This document shows, in pieces, positions 10,331-21,314 of a stretch of 64,000 bases of DNA. The stretch is from positions 4,216,001 to 4,280,000 of the forward strand of contig NC_079138.1 in assembly GCF_945859705.1 (NCBI RefSeq), written 5' to 3'. The stretch is from Episyrphus balteatus (lineage: Eukaryota; Arthropoda; Insecta; Diptera; Syrphidae). Numbering within the stretch: the first letter of the stretch is position 1; each line of letters opens with the position of its first letter. The translations under genes and the position numbers were made by a program. Below the pieces are notes generated by a model. The model saw only the letters and a list, made by a program, of their open reading frames with translations, was not told the origin of the DNA and made no database searches.

Positions 10331-12250
10331 AATTATTTAAGAATTTGGTAAATTTGACGTTTTCACTTGCATCGTTGAAAAAGACTAAAGCAAGTAGGAA
10401 CAAACAATATTGGGTATCACATGAATATCTAACAGTTTTCAAAAAAAGTTTTATTTAGAATTTTTCAACTAAAATTTTCGAAAATGTTTGAATATGATTT
10501 CTTTAACATCTTGATTTCTTTTTTTTTTAATTTAATTTTTACTCCAAAGCAACTCTCTCTCTATCTTTTTTTTTGTAAGATAATCTTCGATTTTAACAAT
10601 GTTTAAACAGGAAGCCCTCTTCTTAAAATACACCAATAAGAAGCTATGTATTTACTATTTTTTACAGTCTTGGTTAGGTACCTATCTGATTTAGCTCAAA
10701 ATAATGCCGGCTCACACAATGGCTGAACGTAAATCAAGCAATACAGTGTGAGTGTGGTTAGTTAAAATGAATTACTAAGCACAAAATTTCACAGCACTTA
10801 TTCGCATCATTCTTGCTTCACACCAAGGTAAAAAAAAAAATTGTTTTAACTTCACCACCTAGTTGTTCAATTTTTAAATTATATATCCAAGCAAAAGAAC
10901 TTTATACAGAACTGCAATTTAATTTAACGTTTGACAAAAAAAAAAAAAAAAATATGAAAAAGTGATGGATTTTAGTAAAGTCATCATAATTAGCTACAAA
11001 AAAAAAAAAAAAATCTATACCTGCTTAATCGCTTATTTCCGAAAAGAGCAAACTTACCCAATGATCCAAACTAAATCGGATTTAATCTGCAGCACAAAAA
11101 AAAATATATAAAAAAAACTGAATGCGTCATTGCTATCAGCAAAAGCGAACCATTAACCGCAAGCGGTCAATTTGACACACATGAGACAAACGTAGCGTAA
11201 AAAAAGGAAATTTTGCGAATAGAAAAAAATAAAAAAACAAAATACACACAGCAACTGCAACATCATCTATCTAGATACATTTAATCAGCATCCCCTAGAT
11301 AATTTCATTTTTTTTTTTTTTTTTTTATTACCTATTGTATTTCTGTCGTCTTTTGTGTTACCCTAATATTAATGAACAAACATTAATGTGTCCCATTTTT
11401 TTTTTTCCCTCGAATATCCTAATCGAATTGTGATCCATCCAACTCACGAGAGTGCGTAAAAAATGGAAATCCATATAGAAAATCCTGGGGTGAAAAAAAA
11501 ACGTAATTAATAAAAAAGGCAACTTGGGGGTAGAGATAAAAGCAAAAAAAAAAAAAAAAAAAAAAACAATACCCTTGCAAAGTGAGGTTTTTTATGCCAT
11601 TTTTTCTCTGGGGCTAGCTTGTAATGTGTTGTATACTTTCATTTTTTTTTTTTTTTTTTATTGGAAATTATTGGAAAGTGTGTCGGAGAAATTAATACAA
11701 ATTTAGATACACACACACGAAATGTCTGCTGTGAGGGTAGTTTTGGACACTTTAATGGCCGTGATACGTGCTGAAAATGAATAGAATAAAGTTAAGGGTG
11801 GTAGAATAAAAAAACAAAAAAGAAAAAACGAAACGAAATAGAAGCAGTGTTGAATTTTTCACATTATAATAAACATCGAGGTATTTTTGAGGTCATTAAA
11901 CTTTCTCTTTAAAAAAAAAAAAAAAAAAGAAAAAATCTGTAGAAAGAATAAATAAAACGCACGACTGGGCCACATGAATTTTGTTCTTAAACGGGGTGAT
12001 TTGTATAAGATCGCACTCCGACAAAGGGGTAGTATCGTTAAGTGAATTTATAATCAAACCCAGCAGTTTTAACACCATTGCCAAGTTTTAATTTTTTCAT
12101 GCACAAAAAAAAAAATTGGTCGAAAAGCAGCAAAACATTTTTGCAAAATTCACGTTTAGGCCACCATCTTTGATATTAGTTTTTGTGAGATATTTATAAA
12201 TCGCCTGCGGAAAGCAAAATTGTTCTAATGTCATAGAATTTCTTAAGGAA
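10331..12250. other. Unassigned AT-rich stretch
   Basis: Many A and T runs of 10-22 bp (for example 11308-11328, 11545-11566, 11643-11659). No coding frame, splice pair or inverted ends were recognised. The only GC-richer patch is at about 11120-11200. Confidence 0.4.
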
Positions 12251-12951
12251 CTACACCGAAAAAAAAAAAAAAACAAATATCAATTTAACATTTTTTAAAT
12301 ATCAGCCAAAAATGCTCTATAAAATGTGTTTTATGATATTTCAAATGTTAAAACAATATTTTTATTATCAGGATGATATTTAAATGTCACATTTTGGAAA
12401 TTTTTTTTGATATTTTATTATCATTTTTTCATATCAATTTCTCATTCCAAATTATTGAAAAAATATTAAATAAAAAATTCTTAATGTTTACTTATTTAAA
12501 GGCGCTTTGTGTTTTTTCGAAGTACAATGTATGATTTACTGAGAAAATTTGATCGGCAATAAGATTTTACTTCACATAGTTTGGGAGAAAATAACAAAAC
12601 AATTAGCTATATTACCTATAATAGAAAAAATAATATTATCACTTTTTTGTAAAGAATATTCACTTTCAGTAATGTTTTGAAAAAAAGAAAGAAAATACTT
12701 AAAATAATAAAGATAATAAAAAAGAAAAAGAAAGAAATAGGTTTCATTACCTATAATAAACTAAAACGTAAAATCTAGTCAACATTGATATTTTAATTGT
12801 CAAAGAGAAATTTTCACTATCCACCTAAAATTAAAAAATGTCAAAATGATATGATAAAATATAGAATTGATATTTTAATTGTTGGACGACTTTTGTCACT
12901 CAAAAATGTTAATTTGATAGCTGTTATTATCAAATTTTTTTTTCGGTGTAG
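12251..12951. mobile_element. MITE with CTACACCGAAAAA ends
   Basis: The left end CTACACCGAAAAAAA (12251-12265) is inverted at the right end (to 12951). The inverted similarity continues weakly inward through ATATCAA/TTGATA-rich sequence. The interior is very AT-rich with repeated TTGATATTT-like blocks and no coding frame. No target duplication was clear, so the boundaries are provisional. Confidence 0.55.
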
Positions 12952-12994
12952 AATAATTTTGCTTTTTGCCGATGAAATTTAGAAAATATTATAG

Positions 12995-13345
12995 GCTTTA
13001 TAACGGTTGTCAATTATCAATACGATATTTGTTAAATATCAAGAATTTAAATGAATTGGTATTATTGTTGTCAATTTATCAATAAACTTTGGAATTTGTG
13101 AATGGTCTTACAAAAAAAATTGGTATTTATCAAATTTTATCTATCAAGTAAAAATTCCTAGTTGACTAGTGTATAATTCAATCTCGACTGAAACTGAAAT
13201 GTAAAATTAAAATATAAATTCACAATCAAAATAAACAATAAATGATTCTTAAATCTGTCAATTGACAACCGTAATACCTAAATATATTGCAATTGATATA
13301 TTCTATCGTTTATCAATCAATTGATATTTATAATAACCGTATAAT
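12995..13345. repeat. Dispersed repeat F, copy 1
   Basis: Blocks at 13185-13345 (CTGAAACTGAAATGT, GATTCTTAAATCTGTCAATT, GACAACCGTAATA, TCAATCAATTGATATTT) recur in the same order at 57620-57790. The left part (13000-13030) carries the inverse of the GACAACCG block, so the copy is itself partly palindromic. Confidence 0.6.
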
Positions 13346-13835
13346 AGTGATGATGATTTGAGTAATATTATATTAGTAAGTGAAATTGATATTACGAAGA
13401 TTACAAGCAAGTACACAATGTTGAAAGTTTTTTTTTTTTTAATTTTGTATCACAATTCTCAATTCCCATTTAATTCAACAGTAACTGTACTTCCAGATTA
13501 TATATTTCATGCAACTTTACCTTCCGGACTAAACATGCCAACCACAATGTCACCTAAATAAATAAAACAACTTGGTCCTGTACAGTAATCGGAATATCGG
13601 CTCAAGAATTCGGAAGATTTTAAAAACTAAATGTCGAGCTAGACTGAAAGGAAAATGCCTCATGAAAAATGGACGCTGTGAAGGTCTTGGAAGGCAGAAT
13701 GGTCTTCGGGCTTCCTAGAATCGAAAGTCACTATTAGAGAAGCGAGAATTGAAAACGCCAACTTTTAAGGTAACTTGCCAAAATGTCATAGTACAGTATT
13801 TTTGTAAAAACTTAGTTGGATAAAAAAGTTATATT
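13346..13835. other. Unassigned stretch
   Basis: No element was recognised. The interval 13600-13760 is somewhat less AT-rich but is not open in any frame for long. Confidence 0.35.
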
Positions 13836-14128
13836 TTAACCCTCTGCCGGCACACGGGTGCGAATTTGGCAGGACAAAAATAAAAAAAAATACGATTTTT
13901 CAAAAAAGTGGTCATAAAAAAGTCTCTTTATAAGGGTGAAAATATTTTTTTTCGGAATTGTGAATACAATATTCGAATTCCTCGGAATATTCTACATCAA
14001 TTTCATACTTGATTCTCTATAAAATATTGTGACCGAAAAAAGTTCTAGCGACATGAAAAAGTATAAACCAAATTCTCACCCGTGTGCCTATCACGTCACA
14101 AAAAAGAGGTGTGCCTACAGAGGGTTAA
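13836..14128. mobile_element. piggyBac-type MITE with TTAA duplication
   Basis: TTAA flanks both sides (13836-13839 and 14125-14128). The 285 bp element has inverted ends CCCTCTGCCGGCACAC on the left and GTGTGCCTACAGAGGG on the right, and a second inner copy of the CACACGGGTG block inverted at about 14088-14098. TTAA duplication with CCC-starting inverted ends is diagnostic of the piggyBac superfamily. There is no transposase frame, so it would need an autonomous helper. Confidence 0.85.
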
Positions 14129-14207
14129 TAAAACTGGTATTTGCACCAGTGTTAAGATTTTTTTACATTAATTTTTAATGTTCCATAACAAAAAAAAAAA
14201 TCCGTCG

Positions 14208-14933
14208 TAATTTAGAAAAGGTACACTGGTGTGAGCATAATAGCATCAAATGTTATTTATTTGATTTAGAATTCTAACTTGATTGAATTTAGTAGATATA
14301 ACATTTCTGTTAAGAAGATTAAGTTGTTTTGTTTCATTTTATCTTAAAAACCCCAAAATATGTACAAGTATTTTTTTAAGTGTAAAAATTATTAATTTTT
14401 TGATTACATGTTTAGTAAAATCTATCAAAACATTCTTCAAAAAAAAAAAAAATATAAAATGGTGTGTGAGATAATTTCTTTTTCAGTACAGGAATAGAAC
14501 TTTTTAGACCTTTCTCAACTAATAACCTTGGTAATTCCAACAAATTACATTACTTTTTCTCGTTAGCCCACCCTTAGTTCAAAAGTTATGACACAAAAAA
14601 AAAACTTTTTTCAAAATTTGTATATTTTTTCAGTGTAAAAATTACAATTTTTCTCAATTAACCATGGTATTTCCAACAAAAAAATAATCATTTAATGTGT
14701 AAAAAGGACAATTATTACACTGAAAAAAAAAACAAAAAAAATCAATAATTTTTACACTTCAAAAAATAAATTGTACATATTTTGTGGTTTTTAATGTGAA
14801 ATGAAACAAATCAACTTAAGCTTCTTAACACAAATGTGAAATGGACTACATTCAATCAAGTTAGAATTCTAAGTCAAATGAATAAAATTTAAAGCGCATT
14901 GCTGACACCAGCTGGTTTACCTTTTCTAAATTA
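14208..14933. mobile_element. Foldback element with arms of about 200 bp
   Basis: Sequence from about 14208 to 14420 is inverted at about 14727 to 14933. Shared blocks include TAATTTAGAAAAGG, AGAATTCTAACTTGATTGAA, GTTTCATTT, ACAAAATATGTACAA and AAGTGTAAAAATTATT. Arms are roughly 80-85% alike by eye. The spacer (about 14420-14730) has two diverged blocks containing a CCAACAAA motif. No target duplication was identified. Confidence 0.75.
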
Positions 14934-14945
14934 TAGATTAAAAAA

Positions 14946-14972
14946 GGTCACTATGGTGCATGCATACATACT

Positions 14973-15003
<31 letters not shown>

Positions 15004-15834
15004 TGAATAAAAACTAATACTTCTATAATTTTTAAACTAAGCATAGGATGGGGAATATAAAAGTTGGGCTATCCTGGGCTAACGTTGGCCAAACGAACCA
15101 CAGTGCACAATTTTTACACTGAATAAAAAAAAAAATATTTTTTGTGATTTTTTAGATGAAAAAATCCAGGCAGCATTGAAAAAAAATTTGCATTTGGGGG
15201 TACCAACCAAATTTGACAGTTAAAATATTGAAAATCTCTTTCTATTTTTACCTGAGAGGGTTAAAAAAATAAAATTTGTTTTTATTATTATGAGAATAAA
15301 CCAGATCTAGTGAGTTAAACAACCAACGTAGTGGATTATGGTGGTGGAAGGAAGGAGAGGTAGGAGTATGATATCCTTTTACTTAACTACTCTAAAATAA
15401 AACCCAAAACGAAATGAAATTAAAACCTTCTAATGTTTCATGAAAATATTTCGATTTTACCCCAGAAAAAGAAAAAAAACTAAAAAGAAACGAAGAAAAG
15501 TGACCAAAAAGAAAATTAAAAAAAAGAAAAAAAAAAAAATTCACCCAACATCTCGTATATTTTGCCTTTTTTAATGTATGTATGTACCTACATATGACAC
15601 TATACACCCATTGAGAGAGTATGTATGCCATCATATGGCTCAAGACGTTGTTGGTTTTGTGTACATCATTCCCATATATACCTACACAATGTCTTTCCAA
15701 CGACAAGTTATTTTTTTTTTTTTTCTTCGACTCTCTCCTTACCATCATCACCCACCACCCACTGCCTTTCTATTTTGCCTTGAAATCCAACAGCACCACA
15801 TCAAGAAAGGGAAAGAAAGAATTTTTCTTAAAAA

Positions 15835-15835
<1 letters not shown>
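14946..15835. other. Unassigned stretch
   Basis: A poly-T run lies at 14972-14999 and a TATG/CATA-type patch near 15573-15600. The open frames at 15392-15751 (minus) and 15578-15877 (plus) consist largely of phenylalanine or lysine runs from homopolymers. Confidence 0.4.

Positions 15836-15874
<39 letters not shown>
15836..15874. repeat. 39 bp A homopolymer
   Basis: An uninterrupted run of 39 A, the longest in the window. It could be a retrotransposon tail or slippage; no retroposed body was recognised upstream. Confidence 0.9.
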
Positions 15875-15876
<2 letters not shown>

Positions 15877-15949
15877 AGAGTGAGATGGAAAGCATTACTA
15901 TCCAATTTAGCCACCAAGAAAAAATTAAAATACAAAAAAAATCCGCACT

Positions 15950-16700
15950 TGCAAGACACATAGAACGACCGAAGACGCGACGACACAGCACAGCACAGCA
16001 CAAGCAACAACAACAACAAAAACAAAATTCTATTCCTTCATTTTGCCCTTCCCTTTTCGTTTTCGTATCAAGTGAGTGTTATGCTGATATTTTGGTCACA
16101 GCACAAACAAAAAATATATAAAGAAAAAAACCCAAGAGGGCGAAGTAAAAAACACGGCTGAATCTCTCACCCCCATCTATTCTACTACTCAGCTCTCAGC
16201 CCAACCGCATTCCACACACCACCACTACATACCTACTTCCACCAAAACAATCGTCAAAAGTAAACTAGAAAAAAATACAAAAACAAAAAATAAAAAACAA
16301 AAAAGTCCACGTATACTAATACTAACCGAGCTTCTTTCCCCCCAAGAATCTTCAAGGAGTCCTAGTCCTAGTCGCCATGAGCAACAACAACACACAGGCA
16401 GGACACCAAGGGAAGAAACGACAACGGTAACGATGAAAGCATTACAAGTTACAACCAAGGCAGACTGATGATAATACTATTGAGCCGAATATAAAGAAAA
16501 AAAAAAAGTATAAAAAATAGCAAAAAAAAAAAAAAAAAATAAAATAAAAAAAAATCGCAGAAAGGACGACGACGAGGACGAATACGAGGACGAGGGCGAC
16601 GACGGTGACGGTGGCTACGACGACGACGACGGAAAGAAAAGTGCTTTTTCATTTCTACTTTAATGAAAAATCCACCAGTGAACCAAATGGATGGTGAGTA
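15950..16700 (+). other. Exon-like CAA/GAC-rich block, possible untranslated exon
   Basis: This block is less AT-rich than its surroundings and holds GCACAGCACAG, CAACAACAACAAC, CAGGCAGGACACCAAGG and a long GAC/GAG repeat (16568-16633). Donor-like sites occur at 16070 (AAGTGAGTG) and 16694 (GGTGAGTATG). Such composition is common in 5' untranslated exons of dipteran developmental genes. There is no long supported coding frame and no acceptor or promoter that I can fix, so the call is only suggestive. Confidence 0.25.
16568..16633. repeat. Imperfect GAC/GAG trinucleotide repeat
   Basis: An interrupted run of GAC, GAG and GGC triplets. It creates an arginine-rich frame on the minus strand that should not be called a gene. 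Confidence 0.85.
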
Positions 16701-18403
16701 TGAGGATGAGGATGAGAGTGAGGGTGATTGTGTGGTAGTGGTGGGGGTGAATGGGTGGTTGATGGTAAATGCAAAACCCCCGAGGATGCTGGCAAAGACG
16801 CATCAAAAATATGAAGGGATTTTGGTGTTCTTAAGGATTCTTTTTCAGTTTTTTTTTTTCTTGAAGAAAAAAAAATATTGAGGGAAAGAGAAAGCATACA
16901 AAATTATAAAGCGAAAAAATGCGGGGAAGTATAGAAAGTGTGTATATGTATGTGTGTGTGTATAATTATATATTCACCACTATGCGAATGAGGAACAAGG
17001 TAGCACTTTTATACCGTAAACCCTCTTGTTACCCTTACCCATCGTTGTGATCCTGATCCTTGTGTCGTTAGCGAAGAATCTTTTCTTTGGCGCCCAGTAT
17101 GGGTTTGGCTGCAGCCTTTTGGGATGACATTGATAGTCTATCAGTTCGAGATGGTGAGGCCAACCGTCGCGTCCGCCCGCCCGCTCGGAGGGGTATGACG
17201 ATGATGGGATGATGGTGTGTGAGTGTAAGGACGACGATGACGATGACGACGGTGATGATAATAAAGCTTGTGACGAATATGTGGGTTGAAGGGGTGTAAG
17301 TGCAGAATTTTTATTAATTTTTTTTTTTTTTTTTTTTTATTCGACATCTGAGAGCGGTGGTAGCGGGCCCCTTATACCTCCACACACTCAATCGATTTTT
17401 TCTCATTTTCTCTCATTTTTTTCTCATTTTTTTTTTTATAATTTCTTCAAGGATTTTAGAGTCTACCCCGCATTTCGTTGGGCTTTCTCTAAGCTCTTAG
17501 ATTCTTTCTTTCGATTTCGTATTCTGTTTTTTTTTTTTTTTTTTTTGTTCGTTTTTTGTTTTTTTTTTTTTTATGGGGGCTAAGAGGCTGGGAAAAAATA
17601 TCAGCAAAAGGAGCCACAACCACTGTCGAGTTTTTCACTCGTGTGCCTCTCTCTAAACCCGATATACCGATGCTAATGATGTTTTTTTTTTTTTTTCTTA
17701 TTAAATAGGGGAAATAAGAAATTCATTTTTTTTTTTTTTTTTACTTCTTTCTTTTCTAGGTAGGTATACTAGGATTTTAGCTTAAGGCGGATGCTGGGGG
17801 TGGAGGCATATGTACCTACCTATATATACATAAAAGATTTGATTTTTTTTTGCAGGAAAAATAAAAAAAAAAAAACGCGGTGTATGCTGTGTCAAATGGG
17901 AATTTGTATGAAAGTGGATATGTTTTTATCTGCGTGATGAGGAATTTCTGTTTGATTGTAAAAACAAAGGGGGTGAGGGGGGGGGTTTATTTGAAAATTA
18001 TATGATTTTAGTTTTTGTTCATATGTTTGTGAAGATAAGTATAGATTAGAGTAGTACATTGAAAGTAGCTACCTTAAGAGAGTAGATACTGACAAGGGGG
18101 TCGGCTTCAAAGGCTTGAAGTTGTGATTTTTTTTTTTTATGAATACCTATGTACTTTATAGGTCGTTTAGGATGGGTTTTTAAAAAATCTTATTAAAATT
18201 AACTGAATCTTAGTCGAAAAGACTAAGACCTTTGACTTTGGTACTAATGGGTTTTTGAAAGCGTTTAATGCAAGTCTAAAAGAAGGACAATTTTCAATGA
18301 TTAACTAAAAAAAAAAAAAAACCAAAACAGTTCAGCAATAGCTTTGTCACTTGTGTGCAACTAATTTAGATAGGTTTTGTCTAGGCTTTCTGCATTGCAA
18401 TAA
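16701..18403. other. Low-complexity stretch, no gene recognised
   Basis: It contains GAT/GAC repeats (16694-16730, 17227-17260), GTGTGT near 16940-16962, and dense poly-T runs from 17318 to 17755. No reading frame with a recognisable domain was found. Confidence 0.45.
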
Positions 18404-18484
18404 TTGTCAACTATCAATTTTTGTTGTATAGGTACCCTTTCGAACGAATATTGGACAAAAATCTTTACATCAGTTTCATTTGAT

Positions 18485-18562
18485 ATTCCGACGATTCTCT
18501 ACTTCGTTCGATTAGAAGCTACTTTGCATTGGATATTCCTGGTGTACCACAGGGTTCCGTTG
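18485..18562 (+). pseudogene. Non-LTR retrotransposon reverse-transcriptase relic, 5' part
   Basis: The frame ending at 18561 reads a short stretch that closes with GVPQGSV, the conserved reverse-transcriptase block of Jockey/CR1-type non-LTR elements. The 20 or so residues before it (ending SYFALDIP) fit the usual spacing. The frame has a stop just upstream, so this is a relic. It is cut at 18562 by a Transib element; the continuation lies at 19881-19915. Confidence 0.55.
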
Positions 18563-19880
18563 CACAGTGGAAGTGGAAGTACGATTTATTTTGATTCTGC
18601 AAGTGTTTCTAACAGTAAATTAGTTGAAGAATCAGAAAATGAAAACTGTTTTTCAAAAAAAAAAAAATTGTGGGCCTGGAGATAATCGCTCAAAGTTGAA
18701 AAATAGTGAAAACTGATAAAAATACAAGTAGTTTCAAAATGATCTATTTACCGTATAATTTCAAGTTTTGAACCAACTTTTTTTGTAAATAGGCTTAAAA
18801 TAAATTGACAAACAATATGGTACATTAGTTTAGCGAAAAAGAATTGAATACGATTTTTTTGACAAAAAACATTCCATTTTAGTGACTTTTTATGTTCACA
18901 TAAGGTTTTAACTACTTCCTCTGTTTGCCTCTGTTGGCGGATAGGTTTCGTTAGATAGTGTTAAATCTCAGCAATAGTTTTCCAATCTCACCCGAAGACG
19001 TCCGTATTCGGTTTTTATAGCAATTTCAATCTGAAAAAGTCATTCAAAAAAGCAAAAAAAAAAAAAAAAAAAAATGAGGCAAAAAAAAAATAAGCAGCTA
19101 TTTTCGCCAGACAAATCTTTCTAAATGTATTTTGGTATGCTGAATCTGAATGTGAAGTCCGTTTTGCGAAACAACCCAAAATGTTTGATAAGATTGCAAA
19201 AAAAAAATTTAAACCCACAATTTTAAAGTTTTTCCCAATTTAGTCGCTGTTGGGATCAGGAGTTTGTGTTAATGAAACCTGCATTGCATATTTACCTATT
19301 AAAACAAATGTTTTTTTTTCACTAAGCCACTTTTTTGACTTTATTTATAACTATCGGAATCGGAATACAGTAAAACTGGTTATTTGAAGATTCTCTTATC
19401 TTTGGTTCCACTTGTCTCCAAAAAATGATAGAATGATTTGATGGAATGTTCCGCTAATTGAAGGAAAAGTTTAGGCTTGGTAGCCGTTTAAAAGTTAAAT
19501 TTTGAAAAAAATGTCATACCTACCGTTTTTGGATATTTTTCTTTTTTTGAAAATTTTTGATTTTTTTTTTTTTGTTTTTTTTTTATTTATGTAAAATTTA
19601 AACGGTATTTATTATTAAAATGTTCAAATAAACTCAAAAGAATTTGATTTTTCCAGTAAAAAAGTGATTGGAAGTAAGTCATTTACAGCTGCAAAAACTT
19701 GATTTCTCAGATTTTTTAATATAATTTTTTTCTGAGTGGACGTGGCAATGGGTGGTCATTGATGTAGGTTTGTCTTGCTATTAGCTACCTTTCCTGCAAA
19801 TTTCATGAAAATTGGTTCAGTAGTTTTGTCTTAATTGAGTTTTTTCCGGTCTCCCATACAAGGTGCCCCACTGTGCGTTG
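18558..19880. mobile_element. Transib element 1 with CGTTG duplication
   Basis: The element (18563-19875, 1313 bp) has ends CACAGTGG and CCACTGTG and is flanked by CGTTG on both sides (18558-18562 and 19876-19880). A 5 bp GC-containing duplication with CAC-starting ends that match the RSS heptamer CACAGTG is characteristic of Transib. On the minus strand the right end reads heptamer CACAGTG, 23 bp, then AAAAAACTC. The interior has no transposase frame, so it is probably non-autonomous. Its right end is similar to that of the element at 53059-54358 (both contain TTGTATGG after the heptamer). Confidence 0.85.
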
Positions 19881-19915
19881 TATCTCTTTTTTTATTAATA
19901 TTCATAAATGAAAAA
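19881..19915 (+). pseudogene. Non-LTR reverse-transcriptase relic, 3' part
   Basis: Read in frame with 18485-18562 after removing the Transib element and one duplication, this gives VSLFLLIFINE, matching the hydrophobic LLF-I-IND block that follows GVPQGS in non-LTR reverse transcriptases. About one residue is missing compared with the usual block. Confidence 0.5.
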
Positions 19916-21280
19916 CTAGTAGGTACCCACAGTTTTCATAATTCGTTTTTTAATCCATGCATTTTAATCAAATGCATTTTACTATCGTTGTGACTTATGC
20001 CACTTTATCCATGAGTGCGGCACTTATGTGTCATTAACCACTTTTCTGTCTCTCTGTGATGTTGTCAAAGACTGCCTTAGACTGTGTTCAAGAAATTTTT
20101 TTTCCCTTCTAACCTGGCTGTTGTTTTTAAGACCTACATTCGAACACCACTTTTTGGGTACCACAACAGTCTTTTAATAAGACCCTTCATGCAGGACTCG
20201 TCTTAATTGGAATTTGAAGTCTTTGTGTAAAACCTACAACGTCTAATTAATGGAAAAATAAAATAAAAAGGAATGAAAACTTTTGTGAAAGAGTGCAAGA
20301 ACAAAAATAAAGAAATTTAAGACTTAGACAAGAATTAGGTATACGCCAAGCGACAACCCTCAATGTCCTTTAAGTTCTTAGTACTTTCCAAACCGCAAGC
20401 TCACCCCTCATCCCCATATCGTCTCATCGCACCCACAACCCACCAACGTAAAAAGCAGGGCAAAAAAAGAACATAACATTAGGTGTCGATAAGAACTTTT
20501 GTCCCCATTCCGCTGTTGTGGTCACTGAAGTATTACTGTAGTGTTAAGTCCTTGCTTGCGGCAAAGTTCCTTATAAACTGTCCATTCCCCATTATACATA
20601 CCTACACTATACATGACCAAGACCAACTATACACCACACCACAAAACAACAATTCTTCTAAGACTAAAAGTCAAAAAAAAAAAAAGGTATAGAAGTAGCG
20701 CTTAGCTGGTTTTCTTTTTGTTTATTTTACAGTAAATTACTAACCGGGACCGTGTCCTGTCTTATACTAACCGCATCGTACAAGATAAGGTGGTAGTTCT
20801 ACTGTGTTGTATTTATTTGGTTCGATAAGGAGGAAACACATGTGAAAATTGGCTTACGGAACTGAAACATCTTTCATTATTTTTTTTTTTTTTTGGTTGG
20901 TGTTGTTGTTGTTTTTCTTTGGTGGCTTTTTTGGTGCTGTTTGTTGCTGTCGCCTTGTCTCGGCCTTTTGTTGTTTGAAAGTTCCTTCTCCTGATGGTTG
21001 ACTGGGTGGTTCGTTGAAAGAATGAGGTGGTTTGGTGATGATGATTGTTGGTCATTGATTTTCGGGGAGCATTGGACACTATACGGAGTCATATTAAAAG
21101 CGATGTGCGATGTATTATTGCGCCCCATTTGCGATACTGTATAAGATGCCACCCACACCCACATCCACTCACAAGCTGTCTTCCCTGACAGTGGATTCAT
21201 AGTTTAGTTTAGAAGATGATAGTGAAGTGTTTTGGAAGTTCACATCAGACGTGTTCATGTGAACCCTCATGTGAACCTCA

Positions 21281-21314
<34 letters not shown>

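Noticed and set aside
10681..10780. ATGGCTGAACGTAAATCAAG start-like context as a first coding exon
   Set aside because: Frame stops after ten codons and no good splice donor follows.
15621..16121. 166-codon frame, the longest in the window
   Set aside because: It runs through the 39 bp A homopolymer (lysine run) and CAA repeats; no domain, no supporting splice structure.
20877..21200. 107-codon frame on the minus strand rich in Q, N, T and K
   Set aside because: Low-complexity composition, two overlapping open frames, ends in a lysine run from a homopolymer; no motif.
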